From contig CAKNEZ010000003.1 in the NCBI GenBank assembly GCA_930367205.1, positions 1,140,084 to 1,204,083 of the forward strand: a stretch of 64,000 bases of DNA, written 5' to 3'. The notes below the pieces were generated by a model. It did not search any database, was not told the DNA's origin, and worked only from the letters and a program-made list of their open reading frames with translations. This stretch comes from Acanthosoma haemorrhoidale. Taxonomy: Eukaryota; Arthropoda; Insecta; Hemiptera; Acanthosomatidae. How positions within the stretch are numbered: the stretch's first letter is position 1; every line of letters begins with the position of its first letter. The position numbers and the translations under genes were made by a program. This document shows positions 14,312 to 26,300 of this stretch, one piece after another.

Positions 14312-17300
14312 AAACTGACCGAGTGTCCAGATATTATAATAGATACTTATTATCTTATAAAAGTAATTAATAATAAATAAATATCCTTGCAAGGGCAAAC
14401 CATATAAAATACATCTTAAAATAAGGTTGAATGGAACTATATAGTTGCATACTTTTAAGGAAGTTAAGCTGCTACATAATTATTCTGAGAAAGAAGCTGT
14501 TCTCCTTTGCCTCTGGATTTACAAAAGTAAATCAAATAATACAATTAATTTTTAAATTTCAGAAACAAAACATTCGGTCATTCGGCATTGCTTAGTTGGT
14601 CAAACACTTATAATATAGCAAAGGAACCGAAAACATTTTCATTCTTCAATTAAACACTATAGGCCGTAAAAGGGTCTACTAGCAAGAGTTTTTGAAAAAA
14701 TTTAAGAAAGCTCTCACACAATTGTATATTATTTTTAGGGCATACGGTAATCATAATGAAATATAAAATAATAAATTATTATACTAAAAATTCATATTAA
14801 TTAATGAAAGTTAAGTAATTACTTTTACGTTACTCAACTGTAAATGAATAGAGAAAAACATAAATAATTTGCAGCAGTAAAACATTGGACACTATCTATG
14901 TGCTAACTTTAAGGCGAGATGATAAATACATTCATAGGATAGGACCTTTCCTATTCTTTTGCTGATGCTCAACTTCATGATTAATTCTGACATATATTCT
15001 TTCTTCAATAACACACGAGTTGAGTTCAAACCATCAATTAGCCGCACTCACGGTTGGTAAATTGTAATGTTTATATGACAGTATTTCATGAATAAATGTA
15101 TATTAATGACAGGGCATACCTGATTCATATTGCGATATTTATTACATTAAACTAAAAAATTATATTCATTTATTAAATATGATTTCCTACATAACAAAGG
15201 ATGAATGTTTTTCTTTCAACTGTGGATTTACAAATGTAAAACCAAAAAATTCTACCATTTACTTGAAGTAACAAAAAGCTTAGTCACTTTTTTCATTAGC
15301 TGCTCAAGATAACAAATTTTAAAAAACAATCACAAAGAAACACTATCATTTACGTTCTGTTCCTATTGTCTTCTATCATATTTTCTATCTTCGATGAAAC
15401 ATACCAAGTCTAAAACTGACCGAGTGTCCAGATATTATAATAAATACTTATTATCTTATAAAAGTAATTAATAATAAATAAATATCCTTGCAAGGGCAAA
15501 CCATATAAAATACATCTTAAAATAAGGTTGAATGGAACTATATAGTTGCATACTTTTAAGGAAGTTAAGCTGCTACATAATTATTCTGAGAAAGAAGCTG
15601 TTCTCCTTTGCCTCTGGATTTACAAAAGTAAATCAAATAATACAATTAATTTTTAAATTTCAGAAACAAAACATTCAGTCATTTTGCATTGCTTAGTTGG
15701 TCAAACACTTATAATATAGCAAAGGAACCGAAAACATTTTCATTCTTCAATTAAACACTATAGGCCGTAAAAGGGTCTACTAGCAAGAGTTTTTGAAAAA
15801 ATTTAAGAAAGCTCTCACACGATTGTATATTATTTTTAGGGCATACGGTAATCATAATGAAATATAAAATAATAAATTATTATACTAAAAATTCATATTA
15901 ATTAATGAAAGTTAAGTAATTACTTTTACGTTACTCAACTGTAAATGAATAGAGAAAAACATAAATAATTTGCAGCAGTAAAACATTGGACACTATCTAT
16001 GTGCTAACTTTAAGGCGAGATGATAAATACATTCATAGGATAGGACCTTTCCTATTCTTTTGCTGATGCTCAACTTCATGATTAATTCTGACATATATTC
16101 TTTCTTCAATAACACACGAGTTGAGTTCAAACCATCAATTAGCCGCACGCACGGTTGGTAAATTGTAATGTTTATATGACAGTATTTCATGAATAAATGT
16201 ATATTAATGACAGGGCATACCTGATTCATATTGCGATATTTATTACATTAAACTAAAAAATTATATTCATTTATTAAATATGATTTCCTACATAACAAAG
16301 GATGAATGTTTTTCTTTCAACTGTGGATTTACAAATGTAAAACCAAAAAATTCTACCATTTACTTGAAGTAACAAAAAGCTTAGTCACTTTTTTCATTAG
16401 CTGCTCAAGATAACAAATTTTAAAAAACAATCACAAAGAAACACTATCATTTACGTTCTGTTCCTATTGTCTTCTATCATATTTTCTATCTTCGATGAAA
16501 CATACCAAGTCTAAAACTGACCGAGTGTCCAGATATTATAATAAATACTTATTATCTTATAAAAGTAATTAATAATAAATAAATATCCTTGCAAGGGCAA
16601 ACCATATAAAATACATCTTAAAATAAGGTTGAATGGAACTATATAGTTGCATACTTTTAAGGAAGTTAAGCTGCTACATAATTATTCTGAGAAAGAAGCT
16701 GTTCTCCTTTGCCTCTGGATTTACAAAAGTAAATCAAATAATACAATTAATTTTTAAATTTCAGAAACAAAACATTCAGTCATTTTGCATTGCTTAGTTG
16801 GTCAAACACTTATAATATAGCAAAGGAACCGAAAACATTTTCATTCTTCAATTAAACACTATAGGCCGTAAAAGGGTCTACTAGCAAGAGTTTTTGAAAA
16901 AATTTAAGAAAGCTCTCACACGATTGTATATTATTTTTAGGGCATACGGTAATCATAATGAAATATAAAATAATAAATTATTATACTAAAAATTCATATT
17001 AATTAATGAAAGTTAAGTAATTACTTTTACGTTACTCAACTGTAAATGAATAGAGAAAAACATAAATAATTTGCAGCAGTAAAACATTGGACACTATCTA
17101 TGTGCTAACTTTAAGGGGAGATGATAAATACATTCATAGGATAGGACCTTTCCTATTCTTTTGCTGATGCTCAACTTCATGATTAATTCTGACATATATT
17201 CTTTCTTCAATAACACACGAGTTGAGTTCAAACCATCAATTAGCCGCACGCACGGTTGGTAAATTGTAATGTTTATATGACAGTATTTCATGAATAAATG

Positions 17301-17614
17301 TATATTAATGACAGAGCATACCTGATTCATATTGCGATATTTATTACATTAAACTAAAAAATTATATTCATTTATTAAATATGATTTCCTACATAACAAA
17401 GGATGAATGTTTTTCTTTCAACTGTGGATTTACAAATGTAAAACCAAAAAATTCTACCATTTACTTGAAGTAACAAAAAGCTTAGTCACTTTTTTCATTA
17501 GCTGCTCAAGATAACAAATTTTAAAAAACAATCACAAAGAAACACTATCATTTACGTTCTGTTCCTATTGTCTTCTATCATATTTTCTATCTTCGATGAA
17601 ACATACCAAGTCCA

Positions 17615-18457
17615 AAACTGACCGAGTGTCCAGATATTATAATAAATACTTATTATCTTATAAAAGTAATTAATAATAAATAAATATCCTTGCAAGGGCA
17701 AACCATATAAAATACATCTTAAAATAAGGTTGAATGGAACTATATAGTTGCATACTTTTAAGGAAGTTAAGCTGCTACATAATTATTCTGAGAAAGAAGC
17801 TGTTCTCCTTTGCCTCTGGATTTACAAAAGTAAATCAAATAATACAATTAATTTTTAAATTTCAGAAACAAAACATTCAGTCATTTTGCATTGCTTAGTT
17901 GGTCAAACACTTATAATATAGCAAAGGAACCGAAAACATTTTCATTCTTCAATTAAACACTATAGGCCGTAAAAGGGTCTACTAGCAAGAGTTTTTGAAA
18001 AAATTTAAGAAAGCTCTCACACGATTGTATATTATTTTTAGGGCATACGGTAATCATAATGAAATATAAAATAATAAATTATTATACTAAAAATTCATAT
18101 TAATTAATGAAAGTTAAGTAATTACTTTTACGTTACTCAACTGTAAATGAATAGAGAAAAACATAAATAATTTGCAGCAGTAAAACATTGGACACTATCT
18201 ATGTGCTAACTTTAAGGCGAGATGATAAATACATTCATAGGATAGGACCTTTCCTATTCTTTTGCTGATGCTCAACTTCATGATTAATTCTGACATATAT
18301 TCTTTCTTCAATAACACACGAGTTGAGTTTAAACCATCAATTAGCAGCACGCACCAATTACCATTTACTTGAAGTAACAAAAAGCTTAGTCACTTTTTTC
18401 ATTAGCTGCTCAACATAACAATAACAATTTAAAAAAACAATCACAAAGAAACACTAT
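17615..18457 (+). repeat. Truncated satellite monomer at the LTR junction, copy 1
   Basis: 843 bp long. About 198 bp is deleted between the gcacgcacc and ccatttacttg segments (junction near 18352). The tail near 18416 has a few extra bases (caacataacaataac). Just left of the deletion it has B-family bases (gagtttaaacc, gcagcacgcacc); further left it is family A. It ends at acactat and abuts the BEL LTR. Confidence 0.9.
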
Positions 18458-19330
18458 TGTGGAAGAAGGGGCTAGTAAAATTACGTCGCCGAACTTCTGT
18501 CCCTTGCAAATTACCGGCTGTGAAATTCAGAAAAAAAGTTCAAGAATGTGTGCCTGCATTTTCCCAGAAAAACAACAAAAAACAAGATTGTGTACACAAA
18601 ATATAATTGAGGAAAGATTATACAAAAAAACTAAAATTATAAACTAGCAATACATATGTAATGATCGTATATATAAACAAAAAAAAAAAGTAATGTTAGC
18701 AACTGGGTTAGTAATTTAAAAATAAAATGAAAGAAACGTAGATAACAAAAACATAAATGTCTTTACGCTTTAATATAAATGAAAATGGATTAAATCCTAT
18801 ATTTACTAAATTTTACAGTGTCAATCACTAAAAGTCAATAGCCTTCTGTTCTTGCAAGTAAAAGGATGGTGTGAGCTGAATCCGGAGATAACTGGTGTAT
18901 GTACTAGCAAAATAACCTCTTACCGGAGATCCCAAAGTGGAGAAGAAAAAATTCTTCTCGATGTTCACTCTCCAAACAATTGGTAGCGTGGGTGGGTGGT
19001 GGATATACGGTGTACAGTCAGCGATGAAGAAGTAGTGTGAATGTGGGGTCAACATCAATCATAAAACTTCCAAGCGTCCTTCTTCGTTCGCAACTTTCAG
19101 GGAACTGAGCCAGTAATTCGATGACGATCGGAGTTGATCCGCCATTCCAAAACAAATGCCGATCGCCTTAGAGGTCACCTTATCACTTGCTTAGACGTAC
19201 ACAACCTTAATTCCTAATTATACATCTCAATACAACAAAATATTACAATCTTGTTTTTTTTCTTTTAACAAATAAAATAAAATTAATCGTTATAATTACG
19301 AGAGTGAAAAAAAATAATTGGGACCCAACA
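18458..19330 (-). repeat. 3' LTR of BEL/Pao copy 1
   Basis: Read on the minus strand the LTR starts TGTTGGGTCCC at 19330 and ends CTTCTTCCACA at 18458, giving the TGT...ACA ends expected of an LTR, 873 bp. A G-rich polypurine tract sits directly upstream (19331-19344). No second LTR is present for comparison. It lacks a 10-bp segment (aaaaaataat type) found in copies 2 and 3 near the U3 start. Short frames inside it are not convincing genes. Confidence 0.8.
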
Positions 19331-19344
19331 TACCGCCCACCAAA
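19331..19344 (-). other. Polypurine tract of BEL/Pao copy 1
   Basis: The minus strand reads TTTGGTGGGCGGTA immediately before the LTR start TGTTGGG. It lies between the end of pol and the LTR, as expected for the plus-strand primer of an LTR retrotransposon. Equivalent tracts are at 33878-33891 and 49586-49599. Confidence 0.7.
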
Positions 19345-19377
19345 TTTGCGCAGAAAATTTCCAGGTAGATTAACACA

Positions 19378-19705
19378 CTATGGAGGTAACAATGGAGCTA
19401 GGCGCGAAACGGAACGGGTATACTCGTTTGTAGAGGTTTTCACCTTTACTACCCTGACAATCCCGTCTTGTCCAGGAAAAACTTCTTTAATGCGCCCTAC
19501 AGGCCAACTGAGGGGAGGTACATTAGGGTCAATAAGAAGCACAAGTGTGCCGATATTTACATTTGCCGATTCAGTAGTCCATTTACTACGTTGTTGTAGG
19601 CAATGTAAGTAGTCCCGTCGCCATTGTTTCCAAATATTGCCTATGCAGCGATGAATGAGATTCCATCTCGAGATTGGATGGCGCGATTGACTCTTGTTCT
19701 GGCAG
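19378..19705 (-). pseudogene. pol: BEL/Pao integrase C-terminal segment, copy 1
   Basis: The last part of pol, in a different frame from the integrase core. It carries the C-terminal domain typical of BEL integrases: an SRWN...W..DYL..LQQR block, then GTLVLL.D....L.WP.GRI, then V.V.......R...RLAPL, which in the family is the DUF5641-like region after the core. The frame shift relative to the preceding segment lies at about 19676-19705. The reading ends at a stop at 19378, 34 bp before the polypurine tract. The same lesion is in copies 2 and 3. Confidence 0.85.
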
Positions 19706-20008
19706 AGCAACTAGAGGGGCACTAATCAGGAAATTAACCGGCGTCAAGACATCCAAGTCTTCTGGTGATGATGAAATAGGATGCATGGGTCGAGAATTCA
19801 AAATCGCTTCTATGCGATTTGCGATGGTGGAGAGTTCTTCAAACGTAAGGGATTGGCAATCCATTACTCTCCTAAGGTGGTACTTAAACGACTTCACACC
19901 AGCCTCCCACAAACCACCGAAATGAGGTGCGAATGGAGGGATAAAACTCCATTTCATTTCTCGATTGACGAAGTAGTTTTCGATGTCCTTTTTCAGGGAG
20001 TAGGTATT
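19586..20008 (-). pseudogene. pol: BEL/Pao integrase core, second part, copy 1
   Basis: Continues the integrase core in the same frame after an in-frame TGA at 20009-20011. It holds the third catalytic residue, Glu, in the GGLWEAGVK motif (residue 18 counting from the first Met at 19957), followed by the helix region LRRV and the TIANRIEAILNSRPM block typical of BEL integrases. Relative to copies 2 and 3 it has a single change, Ser for Gly in VNFLI-S-APL (base 19723). The frame is lost at about 19680-19705, after which it reads out of frame to a stop at 19586. Confidence 0.88.
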
Positions 20009-21285
20009 TCACCAGGAGTATAGCTCTTTTAAATGTCGTGACGCTCCTACAAAATTTGTTCCATTATCGGAGAACATTCTGCTGGGTAGTCCTCTTCGAG
20101 CTATAAATCTGTCTAAACAGGCTAAGAAAGCTACTGTTGTCGATTGCGACACGATCTCAATGTGCAACGCCTTTGTGCTCATGCACACAAATAAGCAGGC
20201 ATACGCTTTGCCGAGGGCAGCCTTACGGTGAGAGGATTCACGGATTGAGAATGGACCAGCGAAATCAATCCCGACATTCATAAAGGGTCGGCCTTGGTCG
20301 AATCTTGACATTGGCAAATTTCCCATGTAAGGTATGTAAGGTCTTACTTTTAGGCGATGGCATTTCAAACATCGGTGAATTCGAGTGCGTATCAGACGTC
20401 TTGCTGAAATAATCCAATAATGATGACGTAGTATTGAATGGAGGAGCTGATGTCCAGCATGTAAATAAACAATATGGTAGTGGTCGACAAGTAGTTCCAC
20501 AAAATGTGATTTAGTGGGTAACAACATGGGATGTTTAGCATCATAATTTATAGGGGCATTACTGAGGCGACCGCCCACCCTGTACACTCCACGAGAATCG
20601 ATGAAAACGGATAATGATTTTAGCGATGTTATAAGAGAAGGTTTGGAGCTTACAGAGGGGAAATGATGTCTTTGAACTATTTTCACCAAGGTGTGAGTAG
20701 CTTGACGAAGTTCCTCTAAGCTTAATTGACCTTTTCTCTTGGTTGAATGAGGGCGAGAATTTACGATAAAGCGTTGGACATATGCAAGTACTCTAATTAA
20801 TTTGGAATAGGATGAGAATTTTTCAATAACTTCAAATAAAGACGATGCATTGGTTGTGGTAGCCACGATAGTACAAACTGGTTTTGTCTCAGGTAAGTCT
20901 GAACAATTCGATGATTTTGTTGGCTTAGTTAATGGCCATTCCGACAATGGTTTCTTCATCCAGTCAGGTCCCTTCCACCAAACTGAATGATTGACCAAGT
21001 CTGATGGAGAAGTTCCCCGAGACGCAATGTCGGCGGCATTATCTTCTGAACGAATGTGATGCCAATTAGGGAGAAAAGAGTTATCTAAAATTTTCACTAT
21101 TCGATTGGCCACAAATGTTTTCAGTTGATGGACAGGTGTTTTTAACCACGATAAAACGGTGGAAGAATCAGACAACAAGAAAATAGAGGTTGGTTTTAAT
21201 CGTTGTATAATGAGTTGAACAGATCGCAAAAGGTTGACAAGAAGTAGAGCAGCGCATAGTTCAAGCCTTGGAATTGAGAGGGTTT
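20009..21285 (-). pseudogene. pol: BEL/Pao RNase H end and integrase zinc/core, copy 1
   Basis: Reads in a frame shifted by one from the RT segment; the shift is in an oligo-T run (plus strand) at about 21283-21286. Counting from the Met at 21229, residues 1-95 are the C-terminal RNase H region (LLSDSSTVLSWL, then IRSEDNAADIASRG). The integrase His/Cys zinc region (H...H...CLKC) lies at about 250-290. The catalytic core follows, with Asp322 (GIDFAGPF) and Asp388 (FSDNGTNF). It ends at a TGA stop at 20009 just before the third acidic residue. This arrangement is diagnostic of BEL/Pao pol. Confidence 0.92.
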
Positions 21286-22560
21286 TAATGGAGCTAATCG
21301 GGTTTTAGCGATCATCAGATGGGAGTCTGCTCTTTCCAATTGATCCTGAGAACGAAGATAGAGAACTGCCCCATAACCTAAAGAAGATGCGTCAGCGAAT
21401 CCCACAACATACATCTCTGCTGGGGAGTGTGGTTTAAGACCACGGGGAATCTTAATAGCTTCTAATTGCGCCAGATCTTTAAAGAGTATTTCCCAGGACT
21501 TGGAAATAGCAGGTGGGTCATCCCAGTCGAGTTTTTCTGACCATAATAGTTGAAGAATCGCCTTTGCTTTGAAGATAACTGGGGCGCAATATCCTAAAGG
21601 ATCATACATCCTGGCAATAGTTGAAAGGATGTCTCGTTTAGTTAAAACCAAATCTCTTGAGTGTATTCGATAGGTAAAATTATCCTGTTGAGGATCCCAC
21701 TGCATTCCGAGTATTTTCACCACGTTATCTTCCAAACTAGCTAAGGAGATCATGGGTTTCGGCTCATTCACCAAAACTGGTTCTAAGAGCTCCGTTGCAT
21801 TGCTGCACCACTTTTTCAATTGAAAACCTCCTCGACTCATCAAGGCTACGAGTTCTCTTTGAAGTGCCTGTGCCTCTTCCAACGTATCAGCACCAGTCAA
21901 TAAATCGTCAACATACATTTTCTTTAACAATGCTCGAGACGCATTAGGAAACTTGTTTCCATCATCTGCTACGAGTTGTTGTATTACTCGAATTGCTAAA
22001 AAGGGAGAACATGAAAGTCCGAACGGTAAACAATTAAATTCGAATTCGGCTAGGTGATCGAAACTTTCAGCTCTAAAAAATAAATGAAGATATGAACGAT
22101 CCTCTGGGGCAATCAAAATCTGCAAATATATTTGACAGATATCGGCTGTCATAACTATTTGCGGTAATCGAAATTTCAACAATACATCTGTGATCTCAGG
22201 TTGCAGTTTAGGACCACAAAGTAGGTAGTCATTGAGGGATCCATTAACGGTAGTAGCCGAACCATCAAAAACTATACGCAATTTGGTACTTGTGCTCTTT
22301 TTTAATACACAGTGGTGCGGGAGAAAATATTTCCCCGTTTGAGAACTGGGTGATAAATAACATTTTTTTAAATATTCTTCGAAAACCTTTCCATATTCCA
22401 ATTTTAGGGATGGTTCTCGTTCAAATTTCGTTTCCAAGTTTTTAAAACGTTTTAAGGCCATGAACCTGGAGCTTTCTAAGTTGAGAGGTTGCGTTTTAAA
22501 GGGTAAACGGACCCTGTATCTACCGGAGGGAGTTCGAGAGTGAGTCCTTTTAAAATGATC
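21196..22560 (-). pseudogene. pol: BEL/Pao reverse transcriptase and RNase H segment, copy 1
   Basis: Starts right after the in-frame TAG at 22561-22563. Counting from the Met at 22461: the family block LRIVFDGSA at 61-69, the first catalytic Asp near 107 (MTADICQIYLQI), the LPFGLSCSPF block at about 145-154, and YVDD at 183-186. The RNase H catalytic Asp357 lies in GFADASSLGYGAVLY. The region upstream of the Met still reads as pol (GRYRVRLPFK block), so the Met is not the true start. Residue 351 is Tyr here but Ser in copies 2 and 3 (base 21410). It runs out of frame at about 21285 and stops at 21196. Confidence 0.93.
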
Positions 22561-23205
22561 CTAACTTTTTATATCAAGTGGATTGCTTCTCGGAACATCA
22601 TTTATTTCCTCGACTTCCCAAAAACGAGTCATCACCTGAGTTAACTCCTGAAGTTCAGATGAAGGTGTAGAATTAGCGAGCAAGGTAGTGCTGCAGAGAA
22701 ATGGATTTGCCGTTGTAATGGGTCCTGATAAAATCCAACCAAGTGTGGTTTTTATGGCATTGGGAAATCCATGAGCTGATTTTACTACCTCTCCTTCCAA
22801 GATTTCCCCAAGTAGATCAGCACCAACAAGAAATTCTATGGGCCCTGGCTGAATGAACATTGGATCTGCAAGATCTAAATGTTGATAATGTTGGACTACC
22901 GTATCCATGATGATTTCACAGGGCATCTCGTTGCTAATACAATCAATCACAATTGCGTATGTGTGATGCGCTGGCGATTCTACCTTAGTGGAAGAAATAC
23001 TGCAATAAACTTGTTGCTTACAACCAGAAATAGGATGGCTCCCGAAACCAACCAAATTATGATCATTTGGAATAAGTGGCAAACGTAATCGCCTTGCACA
23101 TTGTGAGGTGATAAAGGACCGTTGAGACCCACTATCAATTAGAGCTCCCACCAACTGGAAACAACCAAAGGAGTCTTTAATCTTTAATAGAGCCGTACCC
23201 AAAAG
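22561..23205 (-). pseudogene. pol: BEL/Pao aspartic protease segment, 5'-truncated, copy 1
   Basis: Retropepsin-like region with the catalytic DSG at residues 23-25 (ALIDSGSQRSFIT), followed by GADLLGEIL and the TLGWILSGP block typical of BEL proteases. The reading is open to the right-hand junction with satellite at 23205, so the true N terminus and all gag are lost; the first codon of the open stretch is TTG, not a real start. It ends at an in-frame TAG (22561) where the family normally reads on into RT. Confidence 0.9.
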
Positions 23206-23344
23206 AAAAGCTTAGTCACTTTTTTCATTAGCTGCTCAAGATAACAAATTTTAAAAAACAATCACAAAGAAACACTATCATTTACGTTCTGTTCCTATTG
23301 TCTTCTATCATATTTTCTATCTTCGATGAAACATACCAAGTCCA

Positions 23345-26300
23345 AAACTGACCGAGTGTCCAGATATTATAATAAATACTTATTATCTTATAAAAGTAAT
23401 TAATAATAAATAAATATCCTCTCAAGGGCAAACCATATAAAATACATCTTAAAATAAGGTTGAATGGAACTATATAGTTGCATACTTTTAAGGAAGTTAA
23501 GCTGCTACATAATTATTCTGAGAAAGAAGCTGTTCTGCTTTGCTGTGGATTTACAAAAGTAAATCAAATAATACAATTAATTTTTAAATTTCAGAAACAA
23601 AACATTCAGTCATTCTGCATTGCTTAGCTGGTCAAACACTTAAAATAAAGCAAAGGAACCGAAAACATTTTCATTCTTCAATTAAACACTAGAGGCCGTA
23701 AAAGGGTCTACTAGCAAGAGTTTTTGAAAACATTTAAGAAAGCTCTCACACGAATGTATATTATTTTCAGGGCATACGGTAATCATAATGAAATATAAAA
23801 TAATAAATTATTATACTAAAAATTCATATTAATTAATGAAAGTTAAGTAATTACTTTTACGTTACTCAACTGTAAATGAATAGAGAAAAACATAAATAAT
23901 TTGCAGCAGTAAAATATTGGACCCTATCAATGTGCTAACTTTAAGGCGTGATGATAAATACATTCATAGGATAGGACCTTCCTTATTCATTTTCTGATGT
24001 TCAACTTCATGATTAATTCTGACATATATTCTTTCTTCAATAACACACGAGTTGAGTTTAAACCATCAATTAGCAGCACGCACCGTTGGTAAATTGTAAT
24101 GTTTATCTGACAGTATTTCATGAATAAATGTATATTAATGACAGGGCATACCTGATTCATTTTGCGATATTTATTACATTAAACTAAAAAATTATATTCA
24201 TTTATTAAATATGATTCCCTACATAAAAAAGGATGAATGTTATTATTTCAACTGTGGATTTACAAATGTAAAACAAAAAAATTCTACCATTTACTTGAAG
24301 TAACAAAAAGCTTAGTCACTTTTTTCATTAGCTGCTCAAGATAACAAATTTTAAAAAACAATCACAAAGAAACACTATCATTTACGTTCTGTTCCTATTG
24401 TCTTCTATCATATTTTCTATCTTCGATGAAACATACCAAGTCTAAAACTGACCGAGTGTCCAGATATTATAATAAATACTTATTATCTTATAAAAGTAAT
24501 TAATAATAAATAAATATCCTTGCAAGGGCAAACCATATCAAATACATCTTAAAATAAGGTTGAATGGAACTATATAGTTGCATACTTTTAAGGAAGTTAA
24601 GCTGCTACATAATTATTCTGAGAAAGAAGCTGTTCTCCTTTGCCTCTGGATTTACAAAAGTAAATCAAATAATACAATTAATTTTTAAATTTCAGAAACA
24701 AAACATTCAGTCATTTTGCATTGCTTAGTTGGTCAAACACTTATAATATAGCAAAGGAACCGAAAACATTTTCATTCTTCAATTAAACACTATAGGCCGT
24801 AAAAGGGTCTACTAGCAAGAGTTTTTGAAAAAATTTAAGAAAGCTCTCACGAGATTGTATATTATTTTTAGGGCATACGGTAATCATAATGAAATATAAA
24901 ATAATAAATTATTATACTAAAAATTCATATTAATTAATGAAAGTTAAGTAATTACTTTTACGTTACTCAACTGTAAATGAATAGAGAAAAACATAAATAA
25001 TTTGCAGCAGTAAAACATTGGACACTATCTATGTGCTAACTTTAAGGCGAGATGATAAATACATTCATAGGATAGGACCTTTCCTATTCTTTTGCTGATG
25101 CTCAACTTCATGATTAATTCTGACATATATTCTTTCTTCAATAACACACGAGTTGAGTTCAAACCATCAATTAGCCGCACGCACGGTTGGTAAATTGTAA
25201 TGTTTATATGACAGTATTTCATGAATAAATGTATATTAATGACAGAGCATACCTGATTCATATTGCGATATTTATTACATTAAACTAAAAAATTATATTC
25301 ATTTATTAAATATGATTTCCTACATAACAAAGGATGAATGTTTTTCTTTCAACTGTGGATTTACAAATGTAAAACCAAAAAATTCTACCATTTACTTGAA
25401 GTAACAAAAAGCTTAGTCACTTTTTTCATTAGCTGCTCAAGATAACAAATTTTAAAAAACAATCACAAAGAAACACTATCATTTACGTTCTGTTCCTATT
25501 GTCTTCTATCATATTTTCTATCTTCGATGAAACATACCAAGTCCAAAACTGACCGAGTGTCCAGATATTATAATAAATACTTATTATCTTATAAAAGTAA
25601 TTAATAATAAATAAATATCCTCTCAAGGGCAAACCATATAAAATACATCTTAAAATAAGGTTGAATGGAACTATATAGTTGCATACTTTTAAGGAAGTTA
25701 AGCTGCTACATAATTATTCTGAGAAAGAAGCTGTTCTGCTTTGCCTCTGGATTTACAAAAGTAAATCAAATAATACAATTAATTTTTAAATTTCAGAAAC
25801 AAAACATTCAGTCATTCTGCATTGCTTAGCTGGTCAAACACTTAAAATAAAGCAAAGGAACCGAAAACATTTTCATTCTTCAATTAAACACTAGAGGCCG
25901 TAAAAGGGTCTACTAGCAAGAGTTTTTGAAAACATTTAAGAAAGCTCTCACACGAATGTATATTATTTTCAGGGCATACGGTAATCATAATGAAATATAA
26001 AATAATAAATTATTATACTAAAAATTCATATTAATTAATGAAAGTTAAGTAATTACTTTTACGTTACTCAACTGTAAATGAATAGAGAAAAACATAAATA
26101 ATTTGCAGCAGTAAAATATTGGACCCTATCAATGTGCTAACTTTAAGGCGTGATGATAAATACATTCATAGGATAGGACCTTCCTTATTCATTTTCTGAT
26201 GTTCAACTTCATGATTAATTCTGACATATATTCTTTCTTCAATAACACACGAGTTGAGTTTAAACCATCAATTAGCAGCACGCACCGTTGGTAAATTGTA

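Larger units (their letters stand above)
1..18457 (+). repeat. Satellite array block 1, 1,101-bp monomer, 16 full monomers plus one truncated
   Basis: Direct tandem repeats with a monomer of 1,101 bp. Monomer starts (motif aaactgaccgag) fall at 1, 1102, 2203, 3304, 4404, 5504, 6605, 7706, 8807, 9908, 11009, 12110, 13211, 14312, 15413, 16514 and 17615. Monomers 4 and 5 are 1,100 bp because one A is missing in an A run (near 3779 and 4879). All copies have the same orientation and differ by a few percent or less. The monomer is very AT-rich and shows no coding signature: a minus-strand 78-codon frame is open in most copies but closed by stops in others (3304, 4404 and 14312 monomers). A monomer of about 1.1 kb, homogenised and retroelement-bearing, fits pericentromeric or centromeric heterochromatin; the chromosome location is inference. 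Confidence 0.97.
18458..23205 (-). mobile_element. BEL/Pao LTR retrotransposon fragment, copy 1 (3' part only)
   Basis: A 4,748-bp minus-strand fragment: truncated pol, polypurine tract and complete 3' LTR. It begins abruptly inside the protease-coding region at about 23205, where satellite resumes at aaaagcttag; the 5' LTR, primer site and gag are absent. Pol order is protease, RT, RNase H, integrase, with BEL hallmarks: a DSG retropepsin motif, YVDD in RT, and the EDNAADIASRG block. About 75 bp of satellite is present on both sides of the fragment, which is not a normal short target-site duplication and points to rearrangement after insertion. Two stops and two frameshifts make it non-functional. 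Confidence 0.95.

Noticed and set aside
18379..18457. Reading the ~75-bp satellite repeat on both sides of the BEL fragment as its target-site duplication
   Set aside because: BEL elements make duplications of only a few bases, and the 5' LTR is missing, so the flank repeat is better explained by recombination within the array.
18459..18647. 62-codon plus-strand frame in the BEL LTR (and its copies at 32996 and 48704)
   Set aside because: Lies inside the LTR on the opposite strand to the element. It starts at a non-ATG codon overlapping the LTR end, with no domain.
18828..19058. 76-codon minus-strand frame inside the BEL LTR
   Set aside because: LTR sequence, identical in copies only because of duplication. 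No similarity that I recognise.
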